From positions 1-64,000 of the forward strand of contig NZ_BCZK01000018.1 in the NCBI RefSeq assembly GCF_001598695.1: a stretch of DNA of 64,000 nt, given 5' to 3'. This document shows positions 51,681 to 63,247 of this stretch, piece after piece. This DNA comes from Klebsiella oxytoca NBRC 105695. GTDB lineage: Bacteria > Pseudomonadota > Gammaproteobacteria > Enterobacterales > Enterobacteriaceae. Under the pieces are notes generated by a model, which was given only the letters and a program-made list of their open reading frames with translations, searched no databases and was not told the DNA's origin. Each line of letters starts with the position of its first letter. Position 1 is the first letter of the stretch. The translations under genes were made by a program, and so were the position numbers.

Positions 51681-51753
51681 ATGCTGTGAAATCCCGCCCC
51701 CAACTGAAGAGGAATATCAGCCGCTTATGCGACTGCGCACTTTTCTCTGGACG

Positions 51754-51783
51754 AAAAAAAAGACGCTTTTCAGCGTCTTTTTT
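51754..51783 (-). terminator. leuU terminator
   Basis: GACGC-TTTTCA-GCGTC hairpin flanked by A8 on the left and T6 on the right; on the minus strand it follows the tRNA within 10 bases, and it could act in both directions. Confidence 0.8.
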
Positions 51784-51791
51784 CAGGAAAT

Positions 51792-51878
51792 TGGTACCGA
51801 GGATGGGACTCGAACCCACAAGCCCGTTAGGGCACTACCACCTCAAGGTAGCGTGTCTACCAATTCCACCACCTCGGT
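51792..51878 (-). tRNA. leuU: tRNA-Leu (GAG)
   Basis: 87-nt class II tRNA on the minus strand, from ACCGAGGTGG at 51878 to the encoded CCA at 51792. The anticodon GAG is complementary to 51842-51844. The long variable arm (TGCCCTAACGGGC) and the leucine-type D loop AATTGGTAGACACG are present. The acceptor stem starts A1-U72. It lies 14 bases after secG, as in E. coli, and is probably processed from the same transcript. Confidence 0.96.
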
Positions 51879-51892
51879 ACGGATACTACTTA

Positions 51893-52222
51893 TCAGTGCG
51901 GGATGTCGCTGCTCGGCTGTGCCGGAGCTGTCGGCTGAGTTTGCTCGGTTTTCGGAGCGCTCAGGTTATCCCACTCACTTCCTTTGTTGGTCTTGTTGCT
52001 GTTGATATTACCCAGCGCCAGACTGATGATGAAGAACAGCGCAGCCAGGATACCAGTCATGCGGGTCATGAAGTTACCAGAACCGCTGGATCCAAACAGA
52101 GTGCCGGAAGCGCCTGCTCCGAAGGAGGCTCCCATATCAGCGCCTTTACCTTGCTGCAGCATAATCAGACCAACAAGGCCAATTGCCACAATAAGGAAAA
52201 CAACTAAAAGAGCTTCGTACAT
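51893..52222 (-). CDS. secG: Protein translocase subunit SecG
   Basis: 109-residue inner-membrane component of SecYEG (MYEALLVVFLIVAIGLVGLIML). Two membrane segments (about 3-22 and 53-73) flank the Gly-rich loop GADMGASFGAGASGTLFGSSGSGN. The ATG at 52222 is conserved; a 12-codon extension is not. It is followed by leuU. Confidence 0.96.
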   Translation of the reverse strand: MYEALLVVFLIVAIGLVGLIMLQQGKGADMGASFGAGASGTLFGSSGSGNFMTRMTGILAALFFIISLALGNINSNKTNKGSEWDNLSAPKTEQTQPTAPAQPSSDIPH

Positions 52223-52406
52223 AATCAACCTGTTCCTTGCGGATTCGCCGCATACCAAGTGCTTCGACCAATAAAGCGGGACGTTTTAACGTTTCCCACT
52301 GAAGCGGGTGTGAATACTAACCAAAGCGAATGACCTTCGCAAGGGCAATTTCAACGCATTGTATCAAGTGCGGAAAAAAACAGCAAAAAGCGATTTTTTG
52401 TCGATT

Positions 52407-52433
52407 AAAAAGGCGGCAAGCGTCGCCTTTTTA
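52407..52433 (-). terminator. glmM terminator
   Basis: AAAAAGGCG and CGCCTTTTT flank a short GC-rich loop in the glmM-secG spacer, about 20 bases after the glmM stop; on the minus strand it ends in T5. Confidence 0.75.
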
Positions 52434-52451
52434 ATTACTTAGCCAGACAAA

Positions 52452-53789
52452 TTACACGCTTTTTACGGCATCAGCGATACGATGGGCGAACTCGTGCACC
52501 TTTTCTTCATGCTCGCCTTCCACCATAACGCGAATCAGCGGCTCGGTGCCTGATTTACGCAGCAGGACGCGGCCACGATTGCCCAGCTCGGCCTCCACTT
52601 CTGCCGTGACCGCTTTTACATGTTCATGTTCCAGCGGGTTACCGCTACCTTCGGTAAAGCGGACATTAACCAGCAGCTGCGGGAACATTTTCATTCCGCT
52701 ACACAGATCGTGCAGGCTCATATGGTTACGCACCATCGCCGCCACCACCTGCAGGCTGGCGACAATCCCATCCCCCGTGGTGGTTTTGTCCAGCAGGATC
52801 ACATGGCCGGAGTTTTCGGCACCGATGCGCCAGCCTTTCTCCTGCAGTTTTTCCAGCACATAACGGTCACCTACCTTCGCGCGAACGAAAGGAATACCCA
52901 GCTGTTTGAGCGCCAGTTCAAGCCCCATGTTGCTCATGAGCGTCCCGACGGCGCCGCCACGCAGTTGCCCCTGGCGCAGACCCTCGCGAGCTATGATGTA
53001 GAGGATCTGATCACCGTCGACTTTATTGCCTTCATGGTCCACCATTATGACCCGATCGCCATCGCCATCGTAGGCAATACCCAGGTCGGCTTTTTCCTCC
53101 AGCACGCGCGCCTGCAGAGCACGAACATCCGTCGCTCCGACTTCTTCATTGATGTTGAGTCCATCAGGCTCACAGCCCATGGCGATCACCTGAGCGCCCA
53201 GCTCGCGGAAAACACTCGGGGCGATATGGTAAGTCGCGCCGTGAGCGCAATCGACCACCACTTTCAAGGAGTTGAGGCTCAGCTCGTTCGGAAAGGTGCC
53301 TTTGCAAAACTCGATATAGCGACCAGCCGCGTCGACGATACGGCTGGCTTTGCCCAGCTCGGCGGAATCAACGCAGGTCAGCTCTTTCTCCATTTCGGCT
53401 TCAATGGCTTCTTCAACTTCATCCGGGAGCTTAGTCCCTTCGATAGAGAAGAATTTAATACCGTTATCATAGAACGGATTATGCGAAGCGGAGATCACAA
53501 TTCCGGCCTCCGCGCGGAAGGTTCGCGTCAGATAGGCAATTGCCGGCGTTGGCATTGGGCCGGTGAAAGAAGCGGATAACCCTGCGGCAGCCAGGCCAGC
53601 CTCCAGCGCGGACTCCAGCATATAGCCTGAAATACGGGTATCTTTACCGATAATAATCTTGCGCGAACCGTGGCGCGCCAGCACCTTTCCAGCCGCCCAG
53701 CCCAGCTTTAAGACAAATTCTGGCGTTATTGGCGCATCGCCTACGCGGCCACGGATACCATCAGTACCAAAATATTTGCGGTTACTCAT
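52452..53789 (-). CDS. glmM: Phosphoglucosamine mutase
   Basis: 445 residues, E. coli length. Interconverts glucosamine-6-P and -1-P for UDP-GlcNAc synthesis. Active-site phosphoserine at about 102 in [13 protein letters not shown], Mg loop DGDGDR near 241 and the sugar-binding GAENSGHVI. The phosphate-binding [11 protein letters not shown] is near the C-terminus. The ATG at 53789 overlaps the end of folP by 8 bases. Confidence 0.97.
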   Translation of the reverse strand: MSNRKYFGTDGIRGRVGDAPITPEFVLKLGWAAGKVLARHGSRKIIIGKDTRISGYMLESALEAGLAAAGLSASFTGPMPTPAIAYLTRTFRAEAGIVISASHNPFYDNGIKFFSIEGTKLPDEVEEAIEAEMEKELTCVDSAELGKASRIVDAAGRYIEFCKGTFPNELSLNSLKVVVDCAHGATYHIAPSVFRELGAQVIAMGCEPDGLNINEEVGATDVRALQARVLEEKADLGIAYDGDGDRVIMVDHEGNKVDGDQILYIIAREGLRQGQLRGGAVGTLMSNMGLELALKQLGIPFVRAKVGDRYVLEKLQEKGWRIGAENSGHVILLDKTTTGDGIVASLQVVAAMVRNHMSLHDLCSGMKMFPQLLVNVRFTEGSGNPLEHEHVKAVTAEVEAELGNRGRVLLRKSGTEPLIRVMVEGEHEEKVHEFAHRIADAVKSV

Positions 53790-54630
53790 AACGTTTATTT
53801 TCCTTAGCGGCCAGGGTAGCTTCCACCACACGCAGCGCTTCTACCGTTTCTTTGACATCATGGACGCGAATAATCTGCGCGCCCTGCATTGCAGCAATGA
53901 CTGCGCAAGCCAGGCTGCCATTCAGGCGTTCTTTCGGCCCGACATTAAGCAACTGGCCTACCATCGACTTACGCGACATACCGACCAGTAGCGGAAGACC
54001 GAAATGATGGAACTCGCTGAGTCGGGCAAGCAGTTCATAATTATGGGAAAGATTTTTACCGAAACCGAATCCCGGGTCGAGCAGCAATTTATCTTTTGCG
54101 ATACCGGCCCGCTCGCAGCGCACAATATGTTCGACAAAAAAGCGTTCAACGTCAGCAAAGACATCCGCGTATTTAGGGGCATCCTGCATGGTCTTGGGCT
54201 GGCCCTGCATATGCATCAGGCACACCGGCAAGCCGGTTTCCGCCGCAGCCTCCAGCGCTCCCGGCTCGGTTAACGAACGGATATCATTGATGATATGCGC
54301 CCCCACGCGCGCTGATTCACGAATCACCTCCGGTTTAGAGGTATCAACGGAGATCCACACTTCGAAGCGCTGGGCAATGGCTTCTACCGTCGGAATGACT
54401 CGAGCGAGCTCTTCCTCAACGCTGACATCTGCGGCCCCCGGGCGCGTCGATTCCCCACCGATATCAATAATAGTCGCTCCGGCATTAATCATCAGATTGG
54501 CATGTTTAACGGCTTCTACCAGCGTATTGTGAGTCCCGCCGTCAGAGAACGAATCCGGGGTGACGTTAAGAATTCCCATTACATGGGGGTGGGAGAGATC
54601 GAGGGTTGAACCCTGGGCTTCAAGTTTCAT
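53782..54630 (-). CDS. folP: Dihydropteroate synthase
   Basis: 282 residues, E. coli length. Condenses dihydropterin pyrophosphate with p-aminobenzoate; target of sulfonamides. TIM-barrel motifs: [26 protein letters not shown], the pterin-site DPGFGFGKN and LVGMSRKSM. It overlaps glmM, suggesting coupled translation, and follows ftsH after a terminator-like hairpin. Confidence 0.97.
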   Translation of the reverse strand: MKLEAQGSTLDLSHPHVMGILNVTPDSFSDGGTHNTLVEAVKHANLMINAGATIIDIGGESTRPGAADVSVEEELARVIPTVEAIAQRFEVWISVDTSKPEVIRESARVGAHIINDIRSLTEPGALEAAAETGLPVCLMHMQGQPKTMQDAPKYADVFADVERFFVEHIVRCERAGIAKDKLLLDPGFGFGKNLSHNYELLARLSEFHHFGLPLLVGMSRKSMVGQLLNVGPKERLNGSLACAVIAAMQGAQIIRVHDVKETVEALRVVEATLAAKENKRYE

Positions 54631-54660
54631 CGCTATGTCCCTGAGTCAGAGAAAGATTGA

Positions 54661-54697
54661 AAAAGAAAAACCCCGGAGCAAACGCCCTGGGGTTTTA
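54661..54697 (-). terminator. ftsH terminator
   Basis: AAAACCCC...GGGG hairpin: on the minus strand AAAACCCCAGGGCG pairs with GCTCCGGGGTTTTT, ending in T residues, in the 96-bp ftsH-folP spacer. Confidence 0.7.
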
Positions 54698-54726
54698 AAA
54701 GTACAACAGCATCAATGACGGCTAAC

Positions 54727-56661
54727 TTATTTGTCGCCCAGCTGTTCTGACATGGTATTACCCGGGTTTGGCGTACGCGGTTCATCAACCGGACGCGGCG
54801 CACGAGGCGTGCCGTTATTGTCAGAATTGTTGGACGAACCCGGTTCTTCCCAGCCAGCTGGCGGGCGAACATCGCGGCGAGCCATCAGGTCATCAATCTG
54901 CGGAGCATCGATGGTCTCATATTTCATGAGCGCATCTTTCATCGCGTGCAGGATGTCCATGTTATCGTTCAGAAGCTGGCGTGCACGATTGTAGTTACGC
55001 TCAATCAGTGACTTCACTTCCTGGTCGATGATACGAGCCGTTTCATCGGACATATGTTTCGCTTTCGCGACGCTGCGGCCAAGGAAAACTTCGCCTTCTT
55101 CTTCGGCATACAGCAGCGGGCCGAGTTTGTCAGAGAAGCCCCACTGGGTCACCATGTTACGCGCCAGGTTAGTCGCGACTTTTATGTCGTTAGACGCACC
55201 GGTAGAAACATGCTCTACGCCGTAGATAATTTCTTCTGCCAGACGACCGCCGTACAGGGTCGAAATCTGACTTTCCAGCTTCTGACGGCTGGCGCTGATA
55301 GCGTCGCCTTCAGGCAGGAAGAAGGTAACACCGAGCGCACGACCGCGCGGAATAATTGTCACTTTGTGCACCGGATCGTGTTCCGGCACCAGGCGACCGA
55401 TAATCGCATGACCCGCTTCGTGGTACGCGGTGGACTCTTTCTGCGCTTCCGTCATCACCATGGAGCGACGTTCCGCACCCATCATGATTTTGTCTTTCGC
55501 TTTCTCGAACTCAACCATCGAGACCACGCGCTTGTTGCCACGAGCGGCAAACAGCGCAGCTTCGTTTACCAGGTTCGCGAGGTCAGCACCGGAGAAGCCT
55601 GGCGTACCGCGGGCGATAATTGCCGCATCGATATCCGGCGCCAGCGGTACGCGACGCATATGCACTTTCAGGATCTGTTCACGACCGCGAACATCCGGCA
55701 GACCAACAACAACCTGACGGTCAAAGCGGCCCGGACGCAGCAGCGCAGGGTCAAGAACGTCCGGACGGTTGGTCGCCGCGATAACGATGATACCTTCGTT
55801 ACCCTCAAAACCATCCATCTCAACCAGCATCTGGTTCAGCGTCTGCTCACGTTCATCGTGACCGCCGCCTAAGCCCGCGCCACGCTGGCGGCCTACGGCG
55901 TCGATTTCATCGATAAAGATGATGCACGGTGCCGCTTTCTTGGCCTGTTCGAACATGTCGCGCACGCGAGATGCGCCAACGCCCACGAACATTTCAACGA
56001 AGTCAGAACCTGAAATTGTAAAGAATGGAACCTTCGCTTCGCCTGCAATGGCCTTGGCCAGCAGGGTTTTACCGGTACCCGGAGGGCCGACCATCAGGAC
56101 GCCTTTCGGGATCTTGCCGCCCAGCTTCTGGAAACGGCTCGGTTCACGCAGGTATTCAACCAGTTCACCGACTTCTTCTTTCGCTTCGTCACAACCGGCG
56201 ACGTCGGCAAAAGTGGTTTTGATCTGGTCTTCCGTCAGCATGCGCGCCTTGCTCTTACCGAACGACATGGCGCCTTTGCCACCGCCGCCCTGCATCTGAC
56301 GCATGAAGAAGATCCAGACGCCGATAAGAAGCAGCATCGGGAACCAGGAAATGAAGATAGAAGCCAGCAGGCTTGGCTCTTCCGGCGGTTCGCCAACCAC
56401 TTTGACGTTTTTCGTCAACAGGTTATCAAGCAGCTTCGGATCGTTAACCGGAATGTAAGTCGTGTAACGGTTACTATCTTTCTTGGTAACGTTGATCTCA
56501 CGTCCGTTGATACGCGCTTCGCGAACCTGGTCCTGATTGACCTCTTGCAGGAAGGTTGAATAATCTACCTTTCGGCCATTCGACTCGCTGGGCCCAAAGC
56601 TCTGGAAAACTGACATCAGCACAACGGCAATGACCAGCCAGAGTATTAGGTTTTTCGCCAT
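54727..56661 (-). CDS. ftsH: ATP-dependent zinc metalloprotease FtsH
   Basis: 644-residue membrane-anchored AAA+ protease that degrades LpxC, sigma32, SecY and others. Two membrane segments (about 5-24 and 98-118) flank the periplasmic domain. Walker A GPPGTGKT near 192, Walker [12 protein letters not shown], the SRH with [18 protein letters not shown], and the zinc motif HEAGH near 414. The ATG at 56661 is used; a TTG three codons upstream is an alternative. It lies downstream of rlmE. Confidence 0.97.
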   Translation of the reverse strand: MAKNLILWLVIAVVLMSVFQSFGPSESNGRKVDYSTFLQEVNQDQVREARINGREINVTKKDSNRYTTYIPVNDPKLLDNLLTKNVKVVGEPPEEPSLLASIFISWFPMLLLIGVWIFFMRQMQGGGGKGAMSFGKSKARMLTEDQIKTTFADVAGCDEAKEEVGELVEYLREPSRFQKLGGKIPKGVLMVGPPGTGKTLLAKAIAGEAKVPFFTISGSDFVEMFVGVGASRVRDMFEQAKKAAPCIIFIDEIDAVGRQRGAGLGGGHDEREQTLNQMLVEMDGFEGNEGIIVIAATNRPDVLDPALLRPGRFDRQVVVGLPDVRGREQILKVHMRRVPLAPDIDAAIIARGTPGFSGADLANLVNEAALFAARGNKRVVSMVEFEKAKDKIMMGAERRSMVMTEAQKESTAYHEAGHAIIGRLVPEHDPVHKVTIIPRGRALGVTFFLPEGDAISASRQKLESQISTLYGGRLAEEIIYGVEHVSTGASNDIKVATNLARNMVTQWGFSDKLGPLLYAEEEGEVFLGRSVAKAKHMSDETARIIDQEVKSLIERNYNRARQLLNDNMDILHAMKDALMKYETIDAPQIDDLMARRDVRPPAGWEEPGSSNNSDNNGTPRAPRPVDEPRTPNPGNTMSEQLGDK

Positions 56662-56760
56662 GTCACTCAAGGGATTAACCTCTTATTACAACTGTGTTAA
56701 AAACAGCGTCAGGATACTCTATATCCCGCGTCTTTCAAACTTTCGTTTGAAATCTGCCGG

Positions 56761-57390
56761 TTATGGTTTACGCCCGGTCGCTACAATATACACTTCACGC
56801 GAACGGGCGCGAGAAGAGTCCGGCTTACGAACTTTGACCTTCGTAAACAGGGAGCGAATCTCTCTTAGATACTCATCGAAGCCTTCGCCCTGGAACACCT
56901 TCACTACAAAACTACCACCTGGCGCTAATACATCTCGAGCCATTCCAAGCGCCAGCTCCACCAGATACATGGCCCGGGGAATATCCACCGCCGGTGTTCC
57001 ACACATATTTGGCGCCATATCGGACATGACAACTTGTACTTTACTGTCACCTACACGCTCAAGTAACGCTTTCAGGACTAATTCATCACGAAAGTCGCCC
57101 TGAAGGAAATCCACACCAACGATTGGATCCATAGGTAAAAGATCGCAAGCAATGATGCGGCCGCTGTTACCGATCTGCGTAACCGCGTATTGCGACCAGC
57201 CACCGGGTGCAGCGCCGAGGTCAACTATCGTCATCCCCGGTTTAAAAATCTTGTCACTTTGCTGTATTTCATCAAGTTTAAACCAGGCACGGGAACGTAA
57301 CCCCTTTTTCTGTGCCTGCTGAACATATTTATCGCTAAAGTGTTCCTGAAGCCAACGACTTGAGCTGGCAGAACGCTTTTTACCTGTCAT
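56761..57390 (-). CDS. rlmE: 23S rRNA U2552 2'-O-methyltransferase RlmE (FtsJ)
   Basis: 209 residues, E. coli length. SAM-dependent ribose methyltransferase for U2552 in the A loop, important in 50S assembly. Motifs: [16 protein letters not shown] (catalytic Lys), [13 protein letters not shown] (SAM), [24 protein letters not shown] (catalytic Asp) and [10 protein letters not shown] (Lys). Divergent from yhbY; cotranscribed with ftsH. Confidence 0.97.
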   Translation of the reverse strand: MTGKKRSASSSRWLQEHFSDKYVQQAQKKGLRSRAWFKLDEIQQSDKIFKPGMTIVDLGAAPGGWSQYAVTQIGNSGRIIACDLLPMDPIVGVDFLQGDFRDELVLKALLERVGDSKVQVVMSDMAPNMCGTPAVDIPRAMYLVELALGMARDVLAPGGSFVVKVFQGEGFDEYLREIRSLFTKVKVRKPDSSRARSREVYIVATGRKP

Positions 57391-57514
57391 TTAACATTCC
57401 CATTTCGGGTTCATCGTACTTCGCGACGTAAAAATCGACGCGGTAGTTTGGCGATATATGGGAGATGGCGGTAGAATGAACCGTTTTCAATCCCAACGTA
57501 AGCAAAAAAATACG

Positions 57515-57808
57515 ATGAATCTGAGTACTAAACAAAAACAGCACCTGAAAGGTCTGGCACATCCGCTCAAGCCGGTAGTTATGCTTGGCAACAATGGTTT
57601 GACCGAAGGGGTACTGGCCGAGATTGAACAAGCGTTAGAGCACCATGAACTTATCAAGGTGAAGATCGCCTCGGAAGATCGCGAAACTAAAACCTTGATC
57701 GTGGAAGCTATCGTGCGCGAAACCGGCGCCTGTAATGTACAGGTCATCGGTAAAACGCTGGTTCTGTACCGCCCGACTAAAGAGCGTAAAATCTCGCTGC
57801 CACGCTAA
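57515..57808 (+). CDS. yhbY: Ribosome-associated CRM-domain RNA-binding protein YhbY
   Basis: 97-residue single CRM domain protein that associates with pre-50S particles. It has LAHPLKPVVMLGNNGLTEGV (GxxG loop) and a VQVIGKTLVLYRP strand. The ATG at 57515 gives the E. coli length; the frame is open 19 codons further up without conservation. Divergent from rlmE. Confidence 0.95.
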   Translation: MNLSTKQKQHLKGLAHPLKPVVMLGNNGLTEGVLAEIEQALEHHELIKVKIASEDRETKTLIVEAIVRETGACNVQVIGKTLVLYRPTKERKISLPR

Positions 57809-57894
57809 GAATATCCTGGTTATCGACACAACTTTGTGTAAATCGAGGGTTTTCTGCGGGTAGACGAGCAAAATGCCATGCTCCGGACGTTGAT

Positions 57895-57920
57895 AAAAGG
57901 CCGCTACGCGGCCTTTTTCC
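57895..57920. terminator. Bidirectional terminator between yhbY and greA
   Basis: AAAAGGCCGC-TACG-CGGCCTTTTT type hairpin (AAAAGGCCGC with GCGGCCTTTT) between converging genes. Confidence 0.8.
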
Positions 57921-57960
57921 TTTCTTTACAATCCATCAACATCGTAGCGTTAAATTCGGA

Positions 57961-58437
57961 TTAAAGGTACTCAACCTTGATAATTTCGAATTCAACTTCG
58001 CCGCCCGGTGTACGGATGACGACAACATCATCCTGTTCTTTACCGATTAAACCACGCGCAATCGGTGAGTTTACAGAGATCAGATTTTGCTTAAAATCGG
58101 CCTCGTCATCGCCGACGATACGATAAGTTTGCTCTTCATCGGTATCAAGATTCAGAACGCTGACTGTGGAACCAAAAATCACTCGGCCATTGTTAGGCAT
58201 TTTGGTGATATCGATGACCTGCGCGTTAGACAGCTTCGCCTCGATATCCTTGATGCGTCCTTCACAGAAACCCTGCTGTTCGCGGGCAGCGTGATACTCA
58301 GCATTTTCTTTCAGATCGCCGTGCTCGCGCGCCTCAGCGATAGCCGCGATGATTTCAGGACGACGTACGGACTTCAGGAAATCCAGTTCTTCGCGCAGTT
58401 TTTCAGCGCCACGTAAGGTCATCGGAATAGCTTGCAT
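57961..58437 (-). CDS. greA: Transcription elongation factor GreA
   Basis: 158 residues, E. coli length. Inserts into the RNAP secondary channel to stimulate cleavage of backtracked RNA. The N-terminal coiled coil (about 1-75) has the acidic tip residues near [17 protein letters not shown]; the C-terminal FKBP-like domain ends in [10 protein letters not shown]. The gene has a long structured leader, as in E. coli. Confidence 0.97.
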   Translation of the reverse strand: MQAIPMTLRGAEKLREELDFLKSVRRPEIIAAIAEAREHGDLKENAEYHAAREQQGFCEGRIKDIEAKLSNAQVIDITKMPNNGRVIFGSTVSVLNLDTDEEQTYRIVGDDEADFKQNLISVNSPIARGLIGKEQDDVVVIRTPGGEVEFEIIKVEYL

Positions 58438-58671
58438 TTGTTATACCTCTTTATCGATCCTTCATGGAGCAGACGCCGCTGCTCCGCAGCCGGTCAAGTC
58501 TTGAGCATGGCCGGAGCAAAAGAAAACCGACCCGGAAAGCGATCCCCAGGCCAGCAGCAATTTTCAATTTGATACGTATTTTAACCCGAAGTTCATTATG
58601 GGTCATCGTTTACTTTACAGGGCGTTGCACCGTAGTATGACGGACTGGTTTCAGGTTGTTAGCGCGAGATT
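58438..58671 (-). promoter_or_regulatory. greA leader and greA-dacB divergent region
   Basis: 234 bp. On the greA side the hairpin GGAGCAG/CTGCTCC (58466-58485) and a further CCGG/TCAAG...CTTGA/CCGG structure (58490-58514) lie in the leader. In E. coli premature termination in the greA leader yields the GraL sRNAs; an equivalent is plausible here but not demonstrable. Confidence 0.45.
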
Positions 58672-60105
58672 ATGCGATTTCCCAGATTTATCATCGGATT
58701 GACTGCCGGTATAGCGATTAGCGCTCATGCGGCGAATATTGACGAGTACATCAATCAGCTTCCTGCGGGCGCAAACCTTGCCTTTATGGCGCAGAAGGTA
58801 GGCTTCCCGACGCCGGAGATAGACTACCATAGCCAGCAGATGGCGCTACCCGCCAGCACCCAAAAAGTGATCACCGCGCTGGCCGCACTGCTGCAGCTGG
58901 GTCCGGATTTCCGCTTCACCACGACGCTGGAAACGAAAGGCAGCCTCAGCGGTGGCATCCTGAAAGGAGACCTGATTGCGCGCTTTGGCGGCGACCCTAC
59001 CCTCAAGCGCCAGGATATTCGTAATATGGTTGCCACGCTGAAGAAAGCAGGCGTCCAGCGAATTGAAGGCAATGTTCTGATCGATACCTCCATTTTCGCC
59101 AGTCATGATAAAGCGCCAGGCTGGCCATGGAACGATATGACGCAGTGCTTTAGCGCACCTCCGGCGGCGGCGATTGTCGATCGAAACTGTTTCTCCATCT
59201 CGCTTTATAGCGCGCAAAAGCCGGGCGATTTGGCGTTTATCCGCGTGGCGTCTTATTACCCGGTGACCATGTTCAGCCAGGTGCGTACCCTCGCTCGCGG
59301 CTCTTCTGAAGCACAGTACTGTGAGCTGGACGTGGTTCCCGGCGATCTCAACCGTTACACCCTGACCGGCTGTCTACCCCAGCGCAGCGAGCCGCTGCCG
59401 CTGGCTTTTGCCATTCAGGATGGCGCCAGCTATGCCGGCGCGATTCTGAAAGCGGAGCTGACCGACGCCGATATCACCTGGAGCGGTACGCTGCTACGTC
59501 AGACGCTGGCAAACGAGCCGGGTACCGTCCTGGCGAGTACGCAATCTGCGCCGCTGCACGATTTGCTGCGTATTATGTTGAAAAAATCGGACAACATGAT
59601 CGCCGATACGGTGTTTCGCACCATTGGCCATGCTCGCTTCGGCGTGCCGGGAACCTGGCGAGCCGGATCCGATGCCGTACGGCAGATCCTGCGTCAGCAG
59701 GCCGGTGTCGATCTCGGGAATACGATCATTGCCGATGGCTCAGGCCTGTCGCGTCATAACCTGATCGCGCCAGCGACGATGATGCAGGTGCTACAGTACA
59801 TCGCCCAGCATGATAACGCGCTCAACTTTATCTCGATGCTGCCCCTGGCTGGCCACGATGGCTCTCTGCAATACCGCGCGGGTCTGCATCAGGCAGGCGT
59901 TGACGGCAAAGTTTCGGCGAAAACGGGCTCACTGCAGGGGGTGTATAACCTGGCTGGATTCATTACCACGGCCAGCGGGCAGAAGATGGCGTTCGTGCAG
60001 TATTTATCAGGCTACGCCGTGCCTCCGGCCGACCAGCGTAACCGACGTATTCCGCTGGTGCGCTTCGAAAGCCGCTTGTATAAAGACCTGTATCAGAATA
60101 ATTAA
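58672..60105 (+). CDS. dacB: D-alanyl-D-alanine carboxypeptidase/endopeptidase (PBP4)
   Basis: 477-residue periplasmic class C low-molecular-mass PBP that trims and cleaves peptidoglycan cross-links. The signal peptide (1-20) ends AHA before ANIDEYI. Active Ser62 and Lys65 lie in PASTQKVITALAAL, the SDN motif in KKSDNMIADTVF and KTG in VSAKTGSLQGV. The long insert between SxxK and SDN is typical of PBP4. Divergent from greA. Confidence 0.97.
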   Translation: MRFPRFIIGLTAGIAISAHAANIDEYINQLPAGANLAFMAQKVGFPTPEIDYHSQQMALPASTQKVITALAALLQLGPDFRFTTTLETKGSLSGGILKGDLIARFGGDPTLKRQDIRNMVATLKKAGVQRIEGNVLIDTSIFASHDKAPGWPWNDMTQCFSAPPAAAIVDRNCFSISLYSAQKPGDLAFIRVASYYPVTMFSQVRTLARGSSEAQYCELDVVPGDLNRYTLTGCLPQRSEPLPLAFAIQDGASYAGAILKAELTDADITWSGTLLRQTLANEPGTVLASTQSAPLHDLLRIMLKKSDNMIADTVFRTIGHARFGVPGTWRAGSDAVRQILRQQAGVDLGNTIIADGSGLSRHNLIAPATMMQVLQYIAQHDNALNFISMLPLAGHDGSLQYRAGLHQAGVDGKVSAKTGSLQGVYNLAGFITTASGQKMAFVQYLSGYAVPPADQRNRRIPLVRFESRLYKDLYQNN

Positions 60106-60107
60106 GC

Positions 60108-60137
60108 AAAAGGGCCGCATCTTCTGCGGCCCTTTTA
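60108..60137. terminator. Bidirectional terminator between dacB and obgE
   Basis: AAAAGGGCCGCA and TGCGGCCCTTTT form a perfect 12-bp stem with a 5-base loop between the converging genes. Confidence 0.85.
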
Positions 60138-60149
60138 GTTTACCCGGAA

Positions 60150-61337
<1,188 letters not shown>

Positions 61338-62303
61338 TCATTCGCCTGAGCGGGGGAGCGGCACAACCGCTTCTCGCTTACGCCACCGTCCCCAAAGACG
61401 GTGGCCGACGGCGGAATACATCGCGCCCGCAACCACGACAAACGCACCGAGATAACCCATCAGGTTCAACAGCGGTCTGGCGAAAACGTCGGGCCAGGCC
61501 AGTGATAATAAATCTGAAAATAGCAGCGTAAATAACGGCGTTAAGGTAATCAACGCGCTCACCTGCGCCGCCTGCCAGCGCGCCATGGCTTCCGCCAGCG
61601 CACCGTAGCCCACCAGGGTATTGAGCCCGCAAAAAACCAGACAGGCCAGCTGCCAGTCGCTTAATGCCAGCACCTGTGAAGGCGTTGCTAATGGCAATAG
61701 CGATATCGTACATAAAGTGTACAGCAAAAAAAGGATTTGCTGCGATGCCAGACGGCGTAATAACACCTTTTGCGCGACGCCGTAACTCACCCACACCGTC
61801 GCGGCGCCTACGCCGAAAATTACCCCCCATGTGTAGTCCGTCAGGCGGGTAAAAATCTCAATCAGGCTGGTGTTAAAAAACATCACCAGACCGCTCACCA
61901 GCATTAGCGCTCCCGCAACCTGGGTGCCGCGCATTTTCTCTTTAAGGATAAAAACGCTGGCCACCATCATGCCGACCGGGGACAGCTGGCCAATCACCTG
62001 AGAAGCGGTGGGGCTGAGATATTGCAAGGAAGAACTAAACAGAATGAAGTTACCGAACAAACCACCCGTCGCAATGACCAGCAGTATCAACCAGCGCGGC
62101 TTGCGAAAAATACGCAGCGGAGGCAGTTTTCTTTTCATGGCCAGAATGGCGCCGAGACCAATACTTGCCATCAAAAAGCGGTAAAACACCACCGTCGGCG
62201 GTTCCATCACTTCAAGAACCTGCTTCATTGCGATCGGCAAAGCGCCCCAACACATCGCCGTGGTGAGCGCTAAAATAATGCCGATGCCGGCCTGCTGCTT
62301 CAT
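61338..62303 (-). CDS. yhbE: EamA/DMT-family inner-membrane transporter YhbE
   Basis: 321 residues with two EamA repeats, about 10 hydrophobic segments (residues 8-150 and 155-295). The N-terminal segment GIILALTTAMCWGALPIAMKQVLE and the internal WGVIFGVGAATVWVSYGVAQKVLLRR start the repeats. Drug/metabolite transporter superfamily; substrate unknown. It lies between rpmA and obgE, 15 bases before obgE. Confidence 0.92.
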   Translation of the reverse strand: MKQQAGIGIILALTTAMCWGALPIAMKQVLEVMEPPTVVFYRFLMASIGLGAILAMKRKLPPLRIFRKPRWLILLVIATGGLFGNFILFSSSLQYLSPTASQVIGQLSPVGMMVASVFILKEKMRGTQVAGALMLVSGLVMFFNTSLIEIFTRLTDYTWGVIFGVGAATVWVSYGVAQKVLLRRLASQQILFLLYTLCTISLLPLATPSQVLALSDWQLACLVFCGLNTLVGYGALAEAMARWQAAQVSALITLTPLFTLLFSDLLSLAWPDVFARPLLNLMGYLGAFVVVAGAMYSAVGHRLWGRWRKREAVVPLPRSGE

Positions 62304-62343
62304 GCCCGTTTTCCCTGCAGAAAATTTTCCGGGTTTTCAATGT

Positions 62344-62373
62344 AAAAAGCCCCGCAACACGTTGCGGGGCTTT
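62344..62373 (-). terminator. rpmA terminator
   Basis: AAAGCCCCGCAAC and GTTGCGGGGCTTT form a 13-bp stem; on the minus strand T residues follow. It lies 25 bases after the rpmA stop, so yhbE-obgE would depend on read-through or its own promoter. Confidence 0.85.
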
Positions 62374-62398
62374 AATCCGTTACCGGACCACGAAAAAC

Positions 62399-62656
<258 letters not shown>

Positions 62657-62675
62657 TTAAATCTCTCCTCAGGTC

Positions 62676-63247
<572 letters not shown>
